A stretch of DNA of 64,000 nucleotides, from positions 12,465,501 to 12,529,500 of the forward strand of contig JAMJFZ010001133.1 in NCBI GenBank assembly GCA_026225945.1, given 5' to 3'. This stretch comes from Cricetomys ansorgei (lineage: Eukaryota; Chordata; Mammalia; Rodentia; Nesomyidae). This document shows positions 1-11,224 of this stretch, piece by piece. The position numbers and the translations under genes are program-made. A model generated the notes under the pieces. The model did not search any database. It worked only from the letters and a program-made list of their open reading frames with translations, and was not told the DNA's origin. The first letter of the stretch is position 1. The number at the start of each line of letters is the position of its first letter.

Positions 1-891
1 ATGCTTTTATTTTTTATGCATTTATAGTCAACAGTGGGAGATATTTTTTAGTGTTTTGACTGAGATGTTTAAAGGTCATGGGACAGTCACAAAACTTGTC
101 ATTCCATTAGACTATTTTATAGAGTATTGGTATACACACTAATATTTATCTCATAGAACTAAACAAAGTGAAGATTGTTCATATAAACTACTTGAATATA
201 ATTTTCCTGGAATCAATATGTCAAATGATTTGAATCCATATTACCTCTTGAATAGCTCTCATTTGAGCAGTAATAAAGATAAATAAATTCTTTGTGAGAA
301 AATTATTCACACTCAGATCAAACAATTTCTAAGTCAAATTCAAAGATTCTGGTAGGATATTTTTCGATGATTCTGCATCATGCTTATACTTTACTTCGCA
401 AGTGTTTTTGCATTGTCTTTCACAATTTTTCAAGTAATTTTCTACGGATATGACTTTCAATACACGTTTACTATGATCTAATAGAAATCACTATGGGTCC
501 TTGTATTTTGTGAGGTGTCTCAGACCAAGTAGGAATAGGAAATATTAATCACTGAAACTCAGTTTAAAGTTGACAAGTTGATATTAAGGTATCTTACCAA
601 CATGTAGCAAAACTAAAATATCAATTGAAATGATTTTGAGACTCTCATTTTCTTAGTTTCCTGTATACATTATATAAATTCATTTTCTTCTCAGTTAATG
701 GTTTTTGTAAATCATGTATCAGGATGATGATCTACACCATTGTCAAATATATAATATTAATGAGTTCTCACAAATTTAAATGAAAATGTTCTTTTAAATG
801 AAAATGTTTTTAAGTTTCTTTGACACGTTACTCTCTACACTGACATTTTATGTTACATAGTCTTACCAGATGTCTAAACATATAGGGGTTG
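1..891. other. AT-rich unique DNA, no gene seen
   Basis: No open frame of note, no SINE tail or SINE promoter boxes, and no recognisable repeat. The stretch is AT-rich and nearly free of CpG, as in rodent intergenic or intronic DNA. Confidence 0.5.
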
Positions 892-1290
892 TGCTATGTC
901 TAATGTCAACTTGACACAAGCTAGAGTCATCTGAAAGAAGGGAACCTCAATTGAGAAAACGCCTCCATTAGATTCAGCTGTAGGGCATTTACTTAATTAG
1001 TGATTGATGAGGGAGGACCCAGCCTATTGTGTGTGGAGTCATCCCTGGGCTGTAGCCCTGGGTTCTATAATGAAGCAGGCTGAGCAAGCCATGAGGAGCA
1101 AGTCAGTAAGCAGTACCCCTCCATGGCCTCTGCATCAGCTTCTGCCTCCAGGGTCCTGCCCTGTTTGAGTTCGTGTCCTGACTTTCTTCAGTGATGGATT
1201 ACAGTGTGGAAGTATAAGCCAAATAAACCCTTTCCTTCCCAAGTAGCTTTTGGTTATGGCATTTCATCAAACAATAGTCACCCTAAGACA
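892..1290 (+). repeat. Rodent LTR-like interspersed repeat (TGTCAACTTGACA type)
   Basis: The copy begins TGCTATGTCTAATGTCAACTTGACAC and ends ACCCTAAGACA, so it has the TG...CA ends of an LTR. It carries an AATAAA signal in 'gccaaataaacccttt' near its 3' end, as expected for the polyadenylation signal of an LTR. The same wording recurs at about 39616, 49261 and, in reverse, at 11550 and 59222. I know it as a very common rodent repeat but cannot assign the database family with certainty (MaLR- or RMER-like). It is about 400 bp and looks full length. Confidence 0.7.
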
Positions 1291-1349
1291 GGGGTGAAAA
1301 AATATAATAATTATTAATATTTCCTTACTCTATTTTATACTTTATTCAT

Positions 1350-1540
1350 TCATAAACAATCATTAATTCTATTGAGAACACAAAATAACTGCTGTAGTTT
1401 CATTGTACAGATGTAGGAAACAAGCCATTGGAAGGTAAGTCAACTGGCAGAAATCACTCATGCAGTAAGCAAAGGAACCCAATTCAAACACAAACACGTC
1501 TTGTTAGAGTCCCAGAACTCAGCTGCTTGTCCAATTTCAT
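1350..1540 (-). repeat. MIR SINE, degraded
   Basis: The + strand reads 'tgtacagatgtaggaaacaagcc' followed by 'ggtaagtcaactggcagaaatcactcatgcagtaag', which is the diverged reverse complement of the mammalian MIR core and 5' part. Divergence is high, as expected of an element that predates the rodent radiation. Confidence 0.55.
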
Positions 1541-1652
1541 ATTATAAATTATTTCTAGTGTCTTCTTTGTGTGATTATGTTTTTGATTTGCTGGAAAATA
1601 ATATGATTAATTGAGACAATAAGCCAATAATCATTTTTATTTACTTGTTCCT

Positions 1653-1984
1653 CGTGTGTGTGTGTGCATGTGTGTGTGTACATAAACATGACAAGGAGAG
1701 CATGTGAATTCAGAGATCAGAGGCCAAGGTTTTAGGAGTTGGTTCTCTCCTTCCATCTTATTTTGAGGCAGGATCTATCTTGTCCTTTCTGCTACTGTGT
1801 TGGATTCTTGCAGGCTAGCTGCCCTACAAGTCTCCCAAGGAGCCTCTCCTTTGCTCTCTGTTTCTCATCTCACCTTAGGAGTGCTGAGATTACAGAGGAG
1901 AGTCACAGCAGCCTTTTGACTTCAGTTCAGGCAGCCAGCCTTGCACACAAGTGCCTTTACCTGATGAGCCATCTACTAGCCCTA
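1653..1984 (-). repeat. B4 SINE with GT-rich tail
   Basis: A short GT tract at 1653-1680 is followed by reverse-complement B4 sequence ('cagagatcagaggccaagg', 'gtgctgagattacag') and ends with 'ctgatgagccatctactagccc', the reversed tRNA-like 5' end. The GT tract is the CA-rich 3' tail of the element read backwards. An 85-codon open frame across it is a chance frame. Confidence 0.65.
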
Positions 1985-2029
1985 ATCACTTCTTAATAAT
2001 AAAAACAGCCATTTAGTACAACGATTTAT

Positions 2030-2205
2030 AGCAGTGATTCAATCATACATAATTTTCATTTCTCTAGGAGAAGGTTGTACACAGGGTAAGTCCAGTAGCC
2101 TGAATGAACTCACATGGCAGGTGACAGAGCTGGGACTTATACCCAGGCTTTTGGACTGATGGTCCCTGCTGCTACTTGCTGCTCAGCTGCTAAAGCAGAT
2201 GCTAT
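2030..2205 (-). repeat. MIR SINE fragment
   Basis: 'ggcaggtgacagagctgggacttatacccaggc' on the + strand matches the reversed MIR motif (agctgggatttgaacccaggc in the consensus). The flanks decay quickly. Confidence 0.55.
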
Positions 2206-2299
2206 TCCACAGCTTCTTAGATGTTATATGATTTTCTAGTAAATAAGAGGAATGATTTTTCCCTTTTATTGAAATAGAGAATTTTTCTCACGTAATATA

Positions 2300-3330
2300 T
2301 CCTGATTAAGGTGGTTCCCTCTCCCCCTACTCCTCTCAGTTCCCACTCATCCCTCCTATTGGGATCCACCCCTTTCTGTCTCTCATTAGAAAACAGGTTT
2401 CTAAGGGATATTAATAAAATAAGACAAAACAAAATAAAAGGAAATGCCCTTACACAGTATCCAGGGACGCCATTGTGTAGTTTTCCGTTGGCCAGCTACT
2501 TCTGGACCTGCAGCCTACCCTTAAGAGTATTTTCTTCATTCCAGAAACCCACGGGCCACTCCAGCCAGGGAAGCAAGCAGGCTAACTGCAGAGCTTCTCC
2601 TCTCCTTCAGCTCCTCCAAAACCAATCCCCCAGTCTTATTCCAGGCTCTGTAACAGGCCACCTGCTGCAGCCGCCCTCCCTCCTGCCTCCTTCTCCAGCT
2701 AATCACACAGATCTTCTCCTCAAGCTTCCTTCCTCCAGCTCATTGCTTTATCTCAGACCCCAACTCCAGCCAGCATTCCCTGGGAACCCACAGGCCTCTC
2801 CAGCCAGGGAAGCAAGCAGGCTAATTGCAGATACTTCACCTATCTCTCCTCTCTCCCAAATCCAATCCTCCAGTCTCATTCCCAGCCTGCAGCAGACCAC
2901 CTGCTGTGATCTCCCCCTGAACTCCCATTTCCAGTGGGTCACACAGATTTTCTTCTTTAAACTTCCCTCCTCCTACTCATCACTTTAGCCTAGCCCCCAA
3001 CCTCAGGAGGCATTTCCTGGGAATCCTCAGTTCACTCCTACCAGGGAAGCCTGCACACTAACTGTGGATCTTCACCTCTCTCTCCATTCCTCTGATCCCC
3101 CATTATTATTTCCAGCTTGAAAAAACCAGCTGTGGTCTCTCCTCACTCTCATTCCCACGAGACAAAGCAAATCATGGTGGAACACCCTGCTTTGTTCCTT
3201 CCAGTGGACTCCCTCTGCTCCTCCCTCCTAACCCATCCCCATTTCCACGGGTCAGCTCCTAAAACCTATAAACACATTTTTACCTATAATCCATAGTGGC
3301 CACACCTATCAGGATGATAGAAGAAATTTC
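2300..3330 (+). repeat. L1 5' UTR with tandem monomers of about 238 bp
   Basis: This C/T-rich stretch precedes L1 ORF1. The anchor 'ccagggaagc' recurs at 2565, 2804 and 3041, giving periods of 239 and 237 bp. Around it each unit repeats a heading like 'ccctgggaaccca', a 'gcaggctaa(c/t)tgcag' box and a polypyrimidine block. Tandem promoter monomers are a known feature of rodent L1 5' UTRs, where they drive internal transcription. The first unit is partial at its 5' side and the third is the most diverged. A 225-codon frame at 2311-2988 is open only because the strand is C/T-rich. Confidence 0.7.
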
Positions 3331-3539
3331 TACCAGGTAACATACAGTCACCAGACTCTCCTAAGAAGCAAAGAGAGCAACAGAAGCCAAGAAAAAATGT
3401 ACCCACCCAACAAAGACAAGATAGCAGCACCTAGGATTACAGTCTTCCCAAACCCAGATGGCTAGCCACTAGTCTCAAATCACAGTATCAGCCAGAACAA
3501 TATGTCTCCCCTAGAGCCCAGCCCCTCTACCACAGCAGG

Positions 3540-4480
3540 CTCCTGAGTATTACAACATAGCTGAAACACAAGAAAAAGATCTTAAAATAGTCTTTGTGAA
3601 TATGATAGAGGTCCTAAAAGAGGAAGTGAATAAATCCCTTAAAGAAATCTATAAAAACACAACCAAAGAGTAGAAGGAAATAAATAAAACAGTTCAAGAC
3701 CTGAAAGTGGAAATAGAATCAATAAAGAAAACCCAAACAGAGGTAAATCTGGTAATGAAAAATTTAGGAACATAATCAGCAACCTCAGAGGGAAGCCTCA
3801 CAAACAGAGCACATGACATGAAAGAGAGAATCTCAGGCATTGAAAACATGATAGAAGAAATGGATACCTCAGTCAAAGAAAATGTTAAATCTAAAACACT
3901 CAAGGTACAAAACATCCAGGAAAGCAGGGACACTATGAAAAGACCAAATCAAAGAACATTATGAATTGAGGAAGGAGAAGAACCCCAGGTCAAAGGCCCA
4001 GATAATATTTTCAAAAAAATCATAGAAGGAAATTGGACTAACCTAGAGAAGGAGATTACTATCAAGGTAAAAGACGCATGCAGGACACCACATATACTGG
4101 ACCAGAAAAGAAAGACCTCTGGACACATAATATTCAAAATACTAAATGTAAAGAACAAAAAAGTATTAAAACCAGCAAGGGAAAAAGATCAAGTTATATA
4201 TAAAGGCAAACCTCTTACGACAATACCTAATTTCTCAATGGAGACTCTAGAAGCAAGAAGGTGCTGACTCTAAGAGACCACAGATGCCAGCCCAGGCTAC
4301 TATACCCACCAACACTTTCAATCACAATAAAAGGAAAAAATAAGACATTTGATGATAAAACCAAATTTAAACAATTCTATCTACAAATCTAGCCCCATAG
4401 AAGGCAATAGAAGGAAAACTCCAACATAAAGTGGTTAACCAAAACACAAGGAATAAATAATCTCAGAGAAGCAAATCAAA
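3540..4480 (+). pseudogene. L1 ORF1 relic (RNA-binding coiled-coil protein)
   Basis: L1 ORF1 protein is a trimeric coiled-coil, RNA-binding chaperone needed for retrotransposition. The + strand frame reads a charged coiled-coil region (about 3560-3930, words such as KEEVNKSLKEI and MKERISGIENMIEE). It continues into the RNA-binding part, with words such as LDQKRKTSGHII and ARE-KDQVIYKGK at about 4095-4215. The frame is broken by stops at 3671, 3773 and 3962, all in one phase, and by further stops near 4266. The protein cannot be made. It lies between the 5' monomers and the CCA repeat that separates it from ORF2. Confidence 0.85.
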
Positions 4481-4508
4481 AGAAGGGAAACACACCCAGG
4501 CATTCACA

Positions 4509-4632
4509 CACTACCACCACCACCACCACCACCACCACCACTACCACCACCACCACCACCACCACCACCACCACCACCACCACCATCACCACCACCACCA
4601 CCATCACCACCACAATAACAACAACAACAAAA
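4509..4632. repeat. (CCA)n microsatellite with AAC tail
   Basis: About 105 bases of nearly pure CCA triplets with a few CTA/TCA interruptions, then a short AAC run to 4632. It sits between the ORF1 and ORF2 relics of the L1. Confidence 0.95.
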
Positions 4633-4639
4633 AATATTA

Positions 4640-7190
4640 GGAATCAACAAATACTGCTCTTCAATATCTCTCAACATGAATAGTCTTAATTCCCCAATAA
4701 AAAGACACAGACTAAGAGAATGGATGTGAAAATAGGACTCATCCTTCTGCTGTATCCAAGAAACTCATCTCAACATCAAATATAGACATTACCTCAGGGT
4801 AAAAAATAGGAAAAATGATATTCCAAGCAAGTTGACCAAACAGCAAGCTAGTATAGCCCATTTTAATATCTGACAAAATAAATTGCAAGCCAAAACTAAT
4901 CAAAAGAGATGCAGAAGGACACTATATACTTATCAAATTAAAAAGTGCACCAAAATGACATTGCAGTTATTGCTATCTATTAAACAAATACAAGGGTACC
5001 TAAGTTCATCAAAGAAATACTACTACAGTTCAAATTACATACTGAACCTCAGATGCTGTTAGTTGGAGACTTCAAAACTCTACTCTTGCCAATAGAAATG
5101 TCATCCAGATGTAAACCAAACAGAGAAATGTTGGAGCTACCTGAAGTTATAAAACAAATGGACCTAAGATATATATATATATAAGATTCTCTCTCTATAT
5201 ATATAGAATAGTTCACACACACAAAAATAGAATATCCCTTCTCAGCACCTCATGGAACTTTCTCCAAAACTGACCACATACTTGGACATAAAGTAAGTTG
5301 CAATAGAAATCATAACCCTGTGCCCTATCAAACTACTGCTGATTAAAGCTTGTTATCAACAACAGAAAGCTTATAAACTCATGTAAATTACATAACTCCT
5401 ACTGAATGAAAAAATGGCTTGATACAGAAATTAAGAAATTAAAGACTTCCATGGATTGAATGAAAATGAACATACAACATACCCAAACTTATGGTACACA
5501 ATGAAGGCCATTCTAAGAGTCAAGTTCATAGCATCACTACATAAAAAATGGAAAAATCTCATACTAGTTATTTAACAGCACGCCTGAAAGCCCTAGAACA
5601 AAAAGAAGGAATCATACACAAAAGAAGTAGACAGGAAGAAATAATCAAACTCAGAGCTGAAATGAATCAAATACATACACACAAATGGAAAGAAAACCAT
5701 AAACAATCAACAAAACAAAGAGTTGGTTCTTTGAGAAAATCAATAAGATAGACAAACCATTATCCAATTAACCAAAGGTGAAGAGAAAAATTCCCAAATT
5801 AACAAAATTAGAGACAAAAAGGCAGACATAATAAAAGACATTGAGGAAATCCAGAGAATCAGGACATACCTAAAAAACCTATTCTTCACCAAATTGGGAA
5901 ATCTAAAAGAAGAGAATAATTTTCTCACTATATATCACTTGCCCAAGTCAAATCCAGATCAGATAACTAATTTAAACAGACCTATAACCCTTAGTAAAAT
6001 AGAAGCAGCAAGTAAAATCTCTCAACCAAATAAAGCCCAGGACCAGATGGTCTTAGCAAAGAGTTCTATCAGACTTTCAAAGAAGAGTTAATGCTAATAC
6101 TCCTCAAATTATTCCACAAAATAGAAATGGAACATTCCTCAATTTGTTTTATCAAGCCACCATTACTCTGATACCCAAACCACAGATAGAGTCAACCAAG
6201 AAAGAGAAGTATGGATCAACTTCCCTTATGCACATAGATGCAAAAATTCTTAATAAAATACTTGCAAACCAAATGCAAGAATACATCAAAAATACATCCA
6301 CCACATTCAAGTAGGCTTTAGCTCAGAGATGCAGAGATGGCTCAACATACATAAATCAATGTAATCTACCATGTAAACAAACTGAAAGACAAAAAATATG
6401 ATCGTCTCCTTAGATGCAGAAAAGAGTTTTGACAAAATCCAACACTCCTTCATTATAAAAAAAGTCCTGGAGAGATTAGGAATACAAGGGACATACCTCC
6501 ACATAATAAAGTCAGTTTACAGCAAGTTAACAATCAACATCAACTTAAATGGAGAGAAACTCAAATCAGTTCAACTAAAATCAGGAACAATCCTTTCATA
6601 GAAGTCTTAAAGCAGTAAAACAACTGAAGGAGATCAAGGAGATGCAAATTCGAAAGGAAAAAAATATAAGTATCTTTATTTGCAGACAAAATGGTAGTAA
6701 AAAAAAAAAAAGTGACCTTAAAAATTCTCCCAGGAAACTCTTACAGCTGATTAATGCTTTCAGCAATGTAGATGCATACAAAATTAACTCATAAAAGTCA
6801 GTAACCCTCCTACCTATAAATTACAAATGGAATGAGAAAGAAATCAAGGAAATAACATCTTTCACAATAGCCTCAAATAATATAAAATATTCTGGAGTAG
6901 CTCTCAGCAAGCAAGTGAAAGACTTGTATGATAAAAATTTTAAGATATTGAACAACAAAATTAAAGAAGATACCATAAAATGGAAAGACCTCTCCTGTTC
7001 ATTGATCAGTAGGATTAGCATAATAAAAATGGCCATCCTACCAAATGCAGATTCAATGCAATCTCAATCAAAATTCCAACACAATTTTTCTAAGATCTTG
7101 AAAGGACAATTTTCAGCTTTATATGGAAACACAAAAAGAAGAAAAAAACAGGATAGCTAAAACAATCCTGAAAAATAAAAGAACAAAATA
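4640..7190 (+). pseudogene. L1 ORF2 relic (endonuclease-reverse transcriptase)
   Basis: L1 ORF2 encodes the apurinic-type endonuclease and reverse transcriptase of the element. The endonuclease part is visible at about 4670-4830 (frame words SPIKRHRLREWM, FCCIQETHL), with stops. The linker region lies at about 5545-5790 (YLTARLKALEQKEG). The reverse transcriptase palm starts at 6398 with SLDAEKSFDKIQHSF and runs open to 6600 through NLNGEKLKSVQLKSGT. The sequence after LKSGT is missing and the text jumps to the segment equivalent to LKAVKQLKEIKE, so the catalytic YADD-type block is damaged. The later part (6830-7160) has KNFKILNNKIKEDTIKWKDL and RISIIKMAILPNA. The element ends at about 7190 without a 3' UTR or A-tail. 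Confidence 0.85.
5168..5210. repeat. AT microsatellite inside L1
   Basis: Two TATATA blocks flank 'agattctctctct'; low-complexity expansion within the ORF2 relic. Confidence 0.8.
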
Positions 7191-7194
7191 TTCC

Positions 7195-7440
7195 TTCTCT
7201 GGCTTTTGGTTAATTTGAAAAAGAGGTTGTCAATCTTACTGATTTTCTCAAAAAAACAACTCTTCATTTTATTGATTCTTTCTTTTTTCATTTCACCCCG
7301 AGTTTGATTATTTCTTGCTGTCTACTCTCTTTCAATGTCATTTCTCTTTTTTGTTCTAGAGCTTCCAGGTGTGCTGCTAAGTTACTAATATGCAATCGCT
7401 CCAATTTTTTTTTTGTAACGTAGGTGCTTAGTGTTATGAC
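7195..7440 (-). repeat. Inverted L1 ORF2 fragment
   Basis: The + strand here ('ttactgattttctcaaaaaaacaac', 'gagtttgattatttcttgctgtctac', 'gttctagagcttccaggtgtgctgctaag') is the reverse complement of the ORF2 linker region at about 5540-5775 in the L1 just upstream. Since that upstream region is still present, this is a second, opposite-oriented L1 piece and not a simple 5' inversion of the same copy. Confidence 0.75.
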
Positions 7441-7587
7441 CATGAAGCTGAGTGATTTAAATAGATTAATTTAAAAAGATATAAAATAGCTCAAATTTTC
7501 AAAACCATATACTGTTCAACTAAAGGGACATTGTAACTCTCCACTTTCCATAGTCATCTTAGGTTCACATTGCATACATTATAATAT

Positions 7588-7614
7588 TTTTTAAGATTTA
7601 TTGAGAGAGGGAGG

Positions 7615-7675
<61 letters not shown>

Positions 7676-7828
7676 TGCAGGTGCTCAAGGAGGTCAGAGG
7701 TATCCGGTCCCCTGGAGCTGGAGTTATAGGCAGTTGTAAGCCACCTATGAGAGTTCTGGGAACTAGATTCGGTTCCTCTGCAAGGGTGATGCCGGCTCTT
7801 AACCTCTGAGCCATTTCTCCAGCCCCAG
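7588..7828 (-). repeat. B3/B2-type SINE with expanded GA tract
   Basis: Starts with 'aagatttatt' (reversed A/T-rich tail), contains 'cccctggagctggagttataggcagttgtaagcc', and ends 'taacctctgagccatttctccagcccc', the reversed tRNA-derived promoter end. A GA tract of about 70 bases (7603-7674) sits inside the tail. The two open frames here that read poly-LS are products of the GA tract. Confidence 0.85.
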
Positions 7829-9009
7829 CACATTGCATCTTAACTGTGTACAAGCTTGGTGAAAGTTTTCAAAGTTTTGAAGTTTTAAAGAAAACGTGTA
7901 TAATGATTTCATTGTCCTCTATTCTACCATGAGCCTTTTCTATTCCATGCTAATTTCATCTAGAAGGCGCAATTTTAATGGAAAAAAATGTGTCTTTTAG
8001 ACGCAGTAATGAACCACCTTCACCACCTAATTTGGAAACATGGAAACAATAGTTTCTGTCTTTTTCAGATTGATTAAGAAAAGATGTTCTGGGCTTTCAC
8101 TATGCTCCAGCCACTCTTGTGAGAATGCTACCACCCAGCCTAGTCATGTTGGCATAGTGAGATTACTCCAAATCATACCTTCAATATAACCTCCTAAGTG
8201 AAGCCTATTTCCACTCAGTTGCAAGTTGTCACCATAGTGATCTCTAGAGGCTTCAGTGATACCTTTGTTTTAATACACTAAGCTGTCTTCCAGTTTCACC
8301 TGACATCTTCCCTCAGATAAGTCATTTGTTTGTGGGACAGGGCTAAACTTTCTAGACTGATATACAGAGGACCTTGAAGGACAGAAGCAGGGGAATTTAG
8401 AAGCACATTATAATCAATGCTGATTTAAAGCTGCTGTTTAGAGCTTAAGCCTACACACATTAAAAAGAAAACATGTTTTTCCTAAAGCCCAGAGGCAGTC
8501 TTAGGAAGGTTCAACTAGATAAAATTGAATAGTTTATAGGAGTTATGCTTCATATTTTATGACCATGGTAAATCATAGCATACCTTTTTAGGTTAGTATA
8601 TTTTCTTAAAGATGTACATAGATAGTAAATGCAACAGACTAAGTATTTCCTATATAATACTTTTAGTGGCTTTCCAATGGCAGAGTTGATGGGAAATTTT
8701 CAAAACTCAGGCTGGCTTAATTACAACATGAAAAATGGACGTATAGGGGAAAAACAGCATTTAGTGTAGTGATAATCAAAATAATTATATAAAACCATGA
8801 TCTTATGGCTCATTAAGTGGACTGGTGGGCTTTGAAGGTTAACCATATACATCTGTGTATTAGCAAACACGTGGAACCTTGCCATAATGCAACTGCCTTA
8901 CTTAGATATGAAACCAGTCTTCCTTTTAGAATTTCATACTATCAAATAGAACAAGGACTTTGGGCAAGGCATCTTGGAAAACATTCCACAACAGAATGAG
9001 TTACAAACT
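7829..9009. other. Unique AT-rich DNA, no gene seen
   Basis: No recognisable repeat family and no open frame longer than about 60 codons. Ordinary AT-rich, CpG-poor sequence. Confidence 0.45.
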
Positions 9010-9480
9010 GTTGTTGTAACAAGTTTGTTAGTTACATTTCTTATCGCCGTAACCAGATCTGTGAGAGAATTAAGTTTAGGAAGAAAGGAAAAAAGGAAAG
9101 GAAGGAGAGAGGGACCAAGGGGGAGAGGGAAGGAGGGAAGAGGGAAGGAAGGGTTTATTTTGCTTAGTTCACAGTTTGAAGATGCAGTCCATTAATGTGG
9201 GGACGTCATGGCAGCAGGCTCAGAAGCGACTGGCTGGCTGTGTGGCATCAGCGCATGCTGGGAGCAGGGAGAGACACATGTTGATGCTCATCTCCTTTGC
9301 TACTTCAGCTTTAACCCAACGACCCAACCCTTGGGACTGTGGAGCCCATGTATAGGGTAGGCCTTCCAAGCTCACTCAACCCAATCTAGAAAAATCTCTA
9401 TGCCCAGGGGTTTGTTTTTATAGTGATTTCAAATCCTATCAAACTGACAGGATTATCTCTCATGGGTTCTACCATAATTG
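9010..9480 (-). repeat. Diverged LTR-like rodent repeat with GA-rich insert
   Basis: Shares layout and wording with the reversed TGTCAACTTGACA family: 'gggtttattttgcttagttcacagtttga', 'gcccatgtatagggtaggcc', 'atcaaactgacagg'. A purine-rich AAGG/GGGA tract of about 70 bases (9077-9148) is expanded near its 5' side. Confidence 0.5.
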
Positions 9481-9742
9481 TGAGCAGGACTCAGCACCAT
9501 GCTATTTTTTTCTTTTTAATTTTATTTTTTAACTAAAATCTTATTGTAGAGAAATTTAAAAAAAAACAAAAGAACAAACAAACAACCCCCCCCCAAAACA
9601 CTGACATTAGTCAGGCCCCCAAATCTATGCATCCCAGTCAACTGATGTGCAGTAAGGTAGCCACACTGATTTTAGACTTTCACTATCAATTATGTTATGA
9701 TGCACTTACCTACCCTACACTCGTGTATACGCTCACTCATGT

Positions 9743-9770
9743 GACACACACACACACACACACACACACA
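9743..9770. repeat. (CA)n microsatellite
   Basis: About 14 uninterrupted CA units, flanked by unique AT-rich DNA from 9481 to 10117 in which no gene or clear repeat is seen. Confidence 0.95.
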
Positions 9771-10117
9771 AGTACATACACATAAATACTATCCCAAACT
9801 AAAATACCAATGACAGAATTAAAACTAGAAAAACAGTCATCTTTATGTCCACCTTTATGGCTCATGTGTCCATTACCCAGATTTCATCCTTCTTTTCAAA
9901 AGATACCAGAGAACCCTTTGTTCTCTTACACTGATCTGGGTTTGTATGTTTATGTCAATACCAAGCTGTTTTGTTTCTACGACTCTGTACTATAACTTGA
10001 AACCAGGTATGGTGATAGTTCCAGCAATATTCTTTGTTTCTCAGATGCTTGGGCTACCTGGAATCTTCTATGTTTCTATGCATCTTAGCATTATTTTCTT
10101 AATATGTTAAGTTTTGG

Positions 10118-10331
10118 AGATTTTTTTTATTATTTTCAACTATGTATAATTGTGTGTCTCTGCTGTGGGGATGTACAGGTGAGTGCAGGTGTCCATGGAG
10201 ACCAGAAGCATCAGATTCTCCTGGAGCTGAAGTTTGAGGTGGTGCTGCCCAACATAAGTGCTGGAATCAGAATTTGGGTTCTCTGTATGAGTAGGACATG
10301 CTCTTACTGCTGAGCTATGTCCCCGTCCCCT
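10118..10331 (-). repeat. B3/B2-type SINE
   Basis: Contains 'gtgcaggtgtccatggagaccagaagcatcag', 'ctcctggagctgaagtt' and a degraded reversed promoter end 'tgctgagctatgtccccgtcccc'. Confidence 0.75.
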
Positions 10332-10494
10332 GACTCTTTAATATGCTAACTCTTCAAAGGGCATGATATAAATAGTAATTATTCTAAAAAGAATGACAGA
10401 AGATCAATAGAAAACTTTTTATCCCACAACTACTATAAATGCTGATCCATATCAGTTAACATTACACATAAAGAATATCAGATGCACGCAGATA

Positions 10495-10496
<2 letters not shown>

Positions 10497-10560
<64 letters not shown>
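10497..10560. repeat. Compound (CT)n(CA)n microsatellite
   Basis: About 34 bases of CT followed directly by 30 bases of CA. The flanks (10332-10496 and 10561-11224) are unique DNA without a gene. Confidence 0.95.
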
Positions 10561-10563
<3 letters not shown>

Positions 10564-11224
10564 TCAAAAGCATCAGTTTCATGTCGCCATTATTGATTCT
10601 TCTAAAACATTAACACGTTTTTATTACTTTACTTTGCTAGAAAAAGAGAGCTTTTCCCTTGTCTTTTTTGAGATTATTTCGATGGTGACCACAGTGTGGT
10701 GGAGATGATAGAGGCAGGTTTGACCTAGGCTCTCAGCATCAGAGCATCTGATGTTGTTAATCTGATTCACTGCCAACTGCAGCTGCAGGGGATTGAGAGA
10801 ACTGAGAGAAAGAGCTGGGGCTCTGATTTCACCGGCCACACCGCAAGCTCTGCCTCAGTCTTTCCAGTGATTATTTCTGTCTTTGTCACAAGCTCTTTCC
10901 TGTCTGAAGTCATTTCTGTACCTCTCATCCCAAGAGGTTTGGTCTTATCTGGAATTTTATTTCATTTTCCAGAACCTCTTTGTACTTCCTAAGGATTACT
11001 TACATAGTATCCGCTTTGGTAACTTGGTAAGCTCTTGGAAAACAGGTTATGTTGAAAATAAAGCCTTGTAATAAATGTCTAGCCAAGGCATATAGCTATG
11101 TATACAGGTAATTAACACATTAAAATCTTCATAATGTGTGCATATAGCTTTGGCCTTGGATGTTCTCAACTGACAGTGGACAAACTGATGCATTTCTAGA
11201 AACTTAAAGGTTGAATCTTTTTTA

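Noticed and set aside
2311..2988. 225-codon + strand frame
   Set aside because: It lies in the C/T-rich L1 5' monomers and repeats with their 238-bp period; composition keeps it open.
7195..7440. Twin-priming 5' inversion of the upstream L1
   Set aside because: The inverted segment duplicates sequence still present in the sense copy, and it lies 3' of the sense part, not 5'.
7554..7853. Poly-Leu-Ser frames
   Set aside because: Products of the GA tract in a SINE.
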